Origin: Aliirhizobium smilacinae
GTDB lineage: Bacteria; Pseudomonadota; Alphaproteobacteria; Rhizobiales; Rhizobiaceae
Length of the DNA: 64,000 bases
NCBI RefSeq assembly: GCF_006335145.1
Contig: NZ_VDMN01000006.1
Span: 1-64,000 of the forward strand
Direction: 5' to 3'
Below, one piece after another: positions 62,042-64,000 of this stretch. A program made the translations under genes and the position numbers. The first letter of the stretch is position 1, and the number at the start of each line of letters is the position of its first letter. The notes beneath the pieces are model-generated. The model was not told the origin of the DNA, made no database searches, and was given only the letters and a program-made list of their open reading frames with translations.

Positions 62042-63061
62042 TCAGCTTTCGGCCAGCGCCCTCAGCTTCTCGTAATTTTCTGAAGACAGTGGAATACCTG
62101 CCTCCGCCGCCCTGGCGCGGGTCAGGTGGCGACGTTCGCCGGGCAGGCGTTCCTGGCCTGCCTCCAATACGAGATCGCAGATGCCGGCGACACGGTCGGC
62201 AAAAACGTCGTTGCCGCCCCGCTCAGGGTCTATGACGATGAAGAACTGGCCGGTGAACGGTGTCTGCGCGCCCTTGTGGCCGCTCCAGTCGAATTCGCCG
62301 GAGAAATAACCGCCGGTCAGAGCGGCGCTGAGGATTTCGACCATCAGCGCGATCGAATTGCCCTTGTGGCCGCCGAAGGGCAGCAGTGCGCCTCCATCGA
62401 GAATGGCCTTCGGGTCGGTGGTCGACTGGCCATCACGATCGACGCCCATGCCAGGTTTCAGGTCATGGCCGGCGCGGGCTGCGATCTGGACGTCGCCATG
62501 GGCAATGGCGCTTGATGCCTGATCGAAAACGAAAGGTGCTGCGCCTGCGCGCGGCGAAGCGAAGGCGATCGGATTGGTGCCGAACACGGCCTTCTTTCCA
62601 CCATGCGGCACAACGCAGGCCATGCTGTTGACGACGCTGAGTGCGACAAAACCCTCTTCGGCAAACGGTTCGACATCCGGCCAAAGCGCGCTGAAATGAT
62701 GCGAGCGACGGATGGCGAGAACCGCGACGCCATTTGCCTTGACCTTCTCGATCAACAACGGGCGCGCGGCAAGCATGGCCGGTTGGGTGAAACCGCCCTT
62801 GGCATCGACGCGGACGAAGGCCGGGCCGACATCCTCGACTTCAGCAACGGCCTTGCCATCGACCCAGCCGCTGGCGAGCGACGAGACGTAACCCGCCATG
62901 CGGAAGATGCCGTGGCTGAGCGATCCGTCGCGTTCGCAGGATGCGCAGTTTTCCGCAAGGATTTTGGCATTCTCTTCAGACACGCCGTTCCTGACGAAGA
63001 TCTTTTGGAGCAGTGCCGCGAGATCGGCATAGGAGAGATGGATGTCGGCGGTTTTCGTCAT
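62042..63061 (-). CDS. Piperideine/pyrroline-2-carboxylate reductase family (malate/lactate DH-like)
   Basis: This 339-residue NAD(P)H enzyme of the Ldh2/YlbC family resembles DpkA, which reduces delta1-piperideine-2-carboxylate and delta1-pyrroline-2-carboxylate to pipecolate and proline. The motif RRSHHFSALWPDVEPFAEEG carries the SHH residues of the active site, and LPFGGHKGNSIALMVEILSAALTGG is typical of the family. AGGAG precedes the ATG at 63061. Other family members reduce ureidoglycolate or malate, so the specificity is tentative. Confidence 0.82.
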   Translation of the reverse strand: MTKTADIHLSYADLAALLQKIFVRNGVSEENAKILAENCASCERDGSLSHGIFRMAGYVSSLASGWVDGKAVAEVEDVGPAFVRVDAKGGFTQPAMLAARPLLIEKVKANGVAVLAIRRSHHFSALWPDVEPFAEEGFVALSVVNSMACVVPHGGKKAVFGTNPIAFASPRAGAAPFVFDQASSAIAHGDVQIAARAGHDLKPGMGVDRDGQSTTDPKAILDGGALLPFGGHKGNSIALMVEILSAALTGGYFSGEFDWSGHKGAQTPFTGQFFIVIDPERGGNDVFADRVAGICDLVLEAGQERLPGERRHLTRARAAEAGIPLSSENYEKLRALAES

Positions 63062-63503
63062 GTCATTCTCCTGCATCGCCATTGAGGCGCTGATTTCCGG
63101 CCGTGCGAAGATACAAGCAACGAAGCTCTGTTCAATCGGCTTTGCACAGCAGTTCACGGTAAGTTTTCGGTCGGCTTACACCGGCGGTTTTTCGTAAACG
63201 ACCTTGCCGTCTCAGATGGCGAGCATCGGCCGGATCGAGGTGAGATTTTCGGAAGCTGCCGCGAGGTGTATCAATCACTCGCGTTGCCGGGCCTTTCAAT
63301 GCCCCGATCTCTCTCGTCTTGCCAAGACGACCGCTCCGGCTGACATTGAATGGGATACGCATGCCGAAAAACATGTAAACGAAAATAAATATATCAAAAA
63401 CAATGGCTTGTGTTTCGTCATTTCTTCGCAGGGTAGTGGTTGTTGCCAACCCGGCGATATGTATTATCGCAAGGCAACCACGAATTTTTAGGTGAGGACA
63501 GTA
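63062..63503. promoter_or_regulatory. 442-base divergent intergenic region
   Basis: No convincing gene is present between the reductase and the cupin gene. The right half is AT-rich (63355-63420) and would hold the cupin promoter. A dyad GGTTG-ttgc-CAACC at 63439-63452 lies about 50 bases before the cupin start and could be an operator. Confidence 0.4.
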
Positions 63504-63842
63504 ATGACAGCTAGCGATCTCTTTGTTTCGGCGGATGACGCCGAATGGGTGAACCCGGAACCCGGCGTCACTCGCCGCATCATGACCTACCTGCCGGAGA
63601 TGATGATGGTGGAGGTCGTGTTCGAAAAGGGAGCGATCGGTTCGAAGCATTCCCATCCGCATATCCAGGCAAGCTATGTCGCAGACGGCAGTTTCGAAGT
63701 TACGATCGACGGCAGGACCGAAACTTTGACCAAGGGCGGAAGCTTTATCGTGCCGCCCGATTTTGTCCATGGCGTCAAGGCGCTGGAAGCCGGCCGTCTG
63801 ATCGACGTTTTCAACCCGCATCGGGCTGAATTCCTGAAGTAA
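63504..63842 (+). CDS. kdgF: KdgF-like cupin (unsaturated uronate linearisation)
   Basis: The 112-residue single-domain cupin closely follows the KdgF pattern: VEVVFEKGAIGSKHSHPHIQASYV with metal-binding His and Gln residues, GSFEVTIDG, VPPDFVHGVKALEAG and LIDVFNPHRAEFLK. KdgF opens 4,5-unsaturated galacturonate or guluronate to the linear keto form. That would complete the GH105 pathway encoded 30 kb away. GAGGA precedes the ATG at 63504. Confidence 0.82.
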   Translation: MTASDLFVSADDAEWVNPEPGVTRRIMTYLPEMMMVEVVFEKGAIGSKHSHPHIQASYVADGSFEVTIDGRTETLTKGGSFIVPPDFVHGVKALEAGRLIDVFNPHRAEFLK

Positions 63843-63878
63843 TATCTTTTGGGCCGCCGGTCGCGGCCAAAACATATC

Positions 63879-63911
63879 AAAAGCCGGTCGCCCATGTTGC
63901 GGCCGGCTTTT
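63879..63911 (+). terminator. Rho-independent terminator after kdgF
   Basis: AAAAGCCGG and CCGGCTTTT pair with further CGC/GCG inside and a seven-base loop. The stem ends in TTTT and is followed by TGCATTT. It is a strong, A-flanked hairpin that could work in both directions. Confidence 0.85.
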
Positions 63912-63977
63912 GCATTTGCGGTTGCAGAGCTTGCTTGCCGCAAATCCACGGGATCGAACCATGCCGGAAACGCAAAA

Positions 63978-63999
63978 GCGCCCGGCCGAAGCCGGGCGC
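63978..63999 (-). terminator. Terminator-like hairpin at the right edge
   Basis: GCGCCCGGC and GCCGGGCGC pair over nine bases with a four-base CGAA loop. On the minus strand it is followed by TTTT, so it probably terminates a leftward gene lying beyond the window. Confidence 0.75.
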
Positions 64000-64000
64000 C

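Overview
The window looks like chromosome (or a large stable replicon) of a member of the Rhizobiaceae (Rhizobium/Agrobacterium/Neorhizobium type alphaproteobacterium). Evidence: high G+C coding DNA, a class Ib ribonucleotide reductase operon behind a cobalamin riboswitch, many ABC importers for plant-derived sugars, oligogalacturonides, peptides and phosphodiesters, and GC-rich palindromic intergenic repeats of the type common in rhizobia. I see no insertion sequence, integrase, prophage, CRISPR array or replication origin.

Layout. 1-220: tRNA-fMet preceded by three tandem hairpins, probably the tail of an rRNA operon. 427-7580: ribonucleotide reductase hub. A leftward anaerobic class III operon (nrdD, a separate small ORF carrying the glycyl-radical domain, nrdG) lies back to back with a rightward class Ib operon (nrdHIEF). 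The space between them holds an FNR/FixK-type box, a NrdR-type box on the promoter and a cobalamin riboswitch. 7590-15780: a Ugp-like CUT1 importer with two GDPD phosphodiesterases and an inositol-monophosphatase-family enzyme, opposite a ROK regulator; I infer import and breakdown of a glycerophosphodiester such as glycerophosphoinositol. 15882-26724: a D-residue peptide/amide block (DmpA-type peptidase, D-amino-acid transaminase, D-aminopeptidase, Dpp-type importer, M19 dipeptidase, LysR). 26827-34894: oligogalacturonide uptake and cleavage (Tog-like importer, GH28, GH105, AraC regulator). 34908-36429: HxlR regulator and quinone-oxidoreductase-like enzyme. 36492-41374: xylose-type ABC importer with a ROK regulator. 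41428-51022: branched-chain-amino-acid-type importer with a GMC oxidoreductase, a 3-hydroxyisobutyrate-dehydrogenase-type enzyme, LysR and a zinc alcohol dehydrogenase; substrate unknown. 51117-61043: a hydantoin-type system built from HyuA-like and DUF917 proteins, an AroM-LuxR fusion regulator, a stand-alone AroM protein and a second Dpp-type importer. 61296-63842: SDR, piperideine/pyrroline-2-carboxylate reductase family enzyme and KdgF-like cupin. The window ends in two terminator-like hairpins.

The most unusual parts are the split class III reductase (glycyl-radical domain on its own ORF, in frame after a TGA and with its own Shine-Dalgarno) and the 51-61 kb system. There, an AroM-like sensor fused to a LuxR DNA-binding domain has Ser in place of both Cys of its stand-alone paralogue, and two nearly identical 20-bp dyads mark the two divergent operons. 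Most genes here sit in tight operons with 1-4 bp overlaps, and several solute-binding-protein genes are followed by strong intercistronic hairpins.
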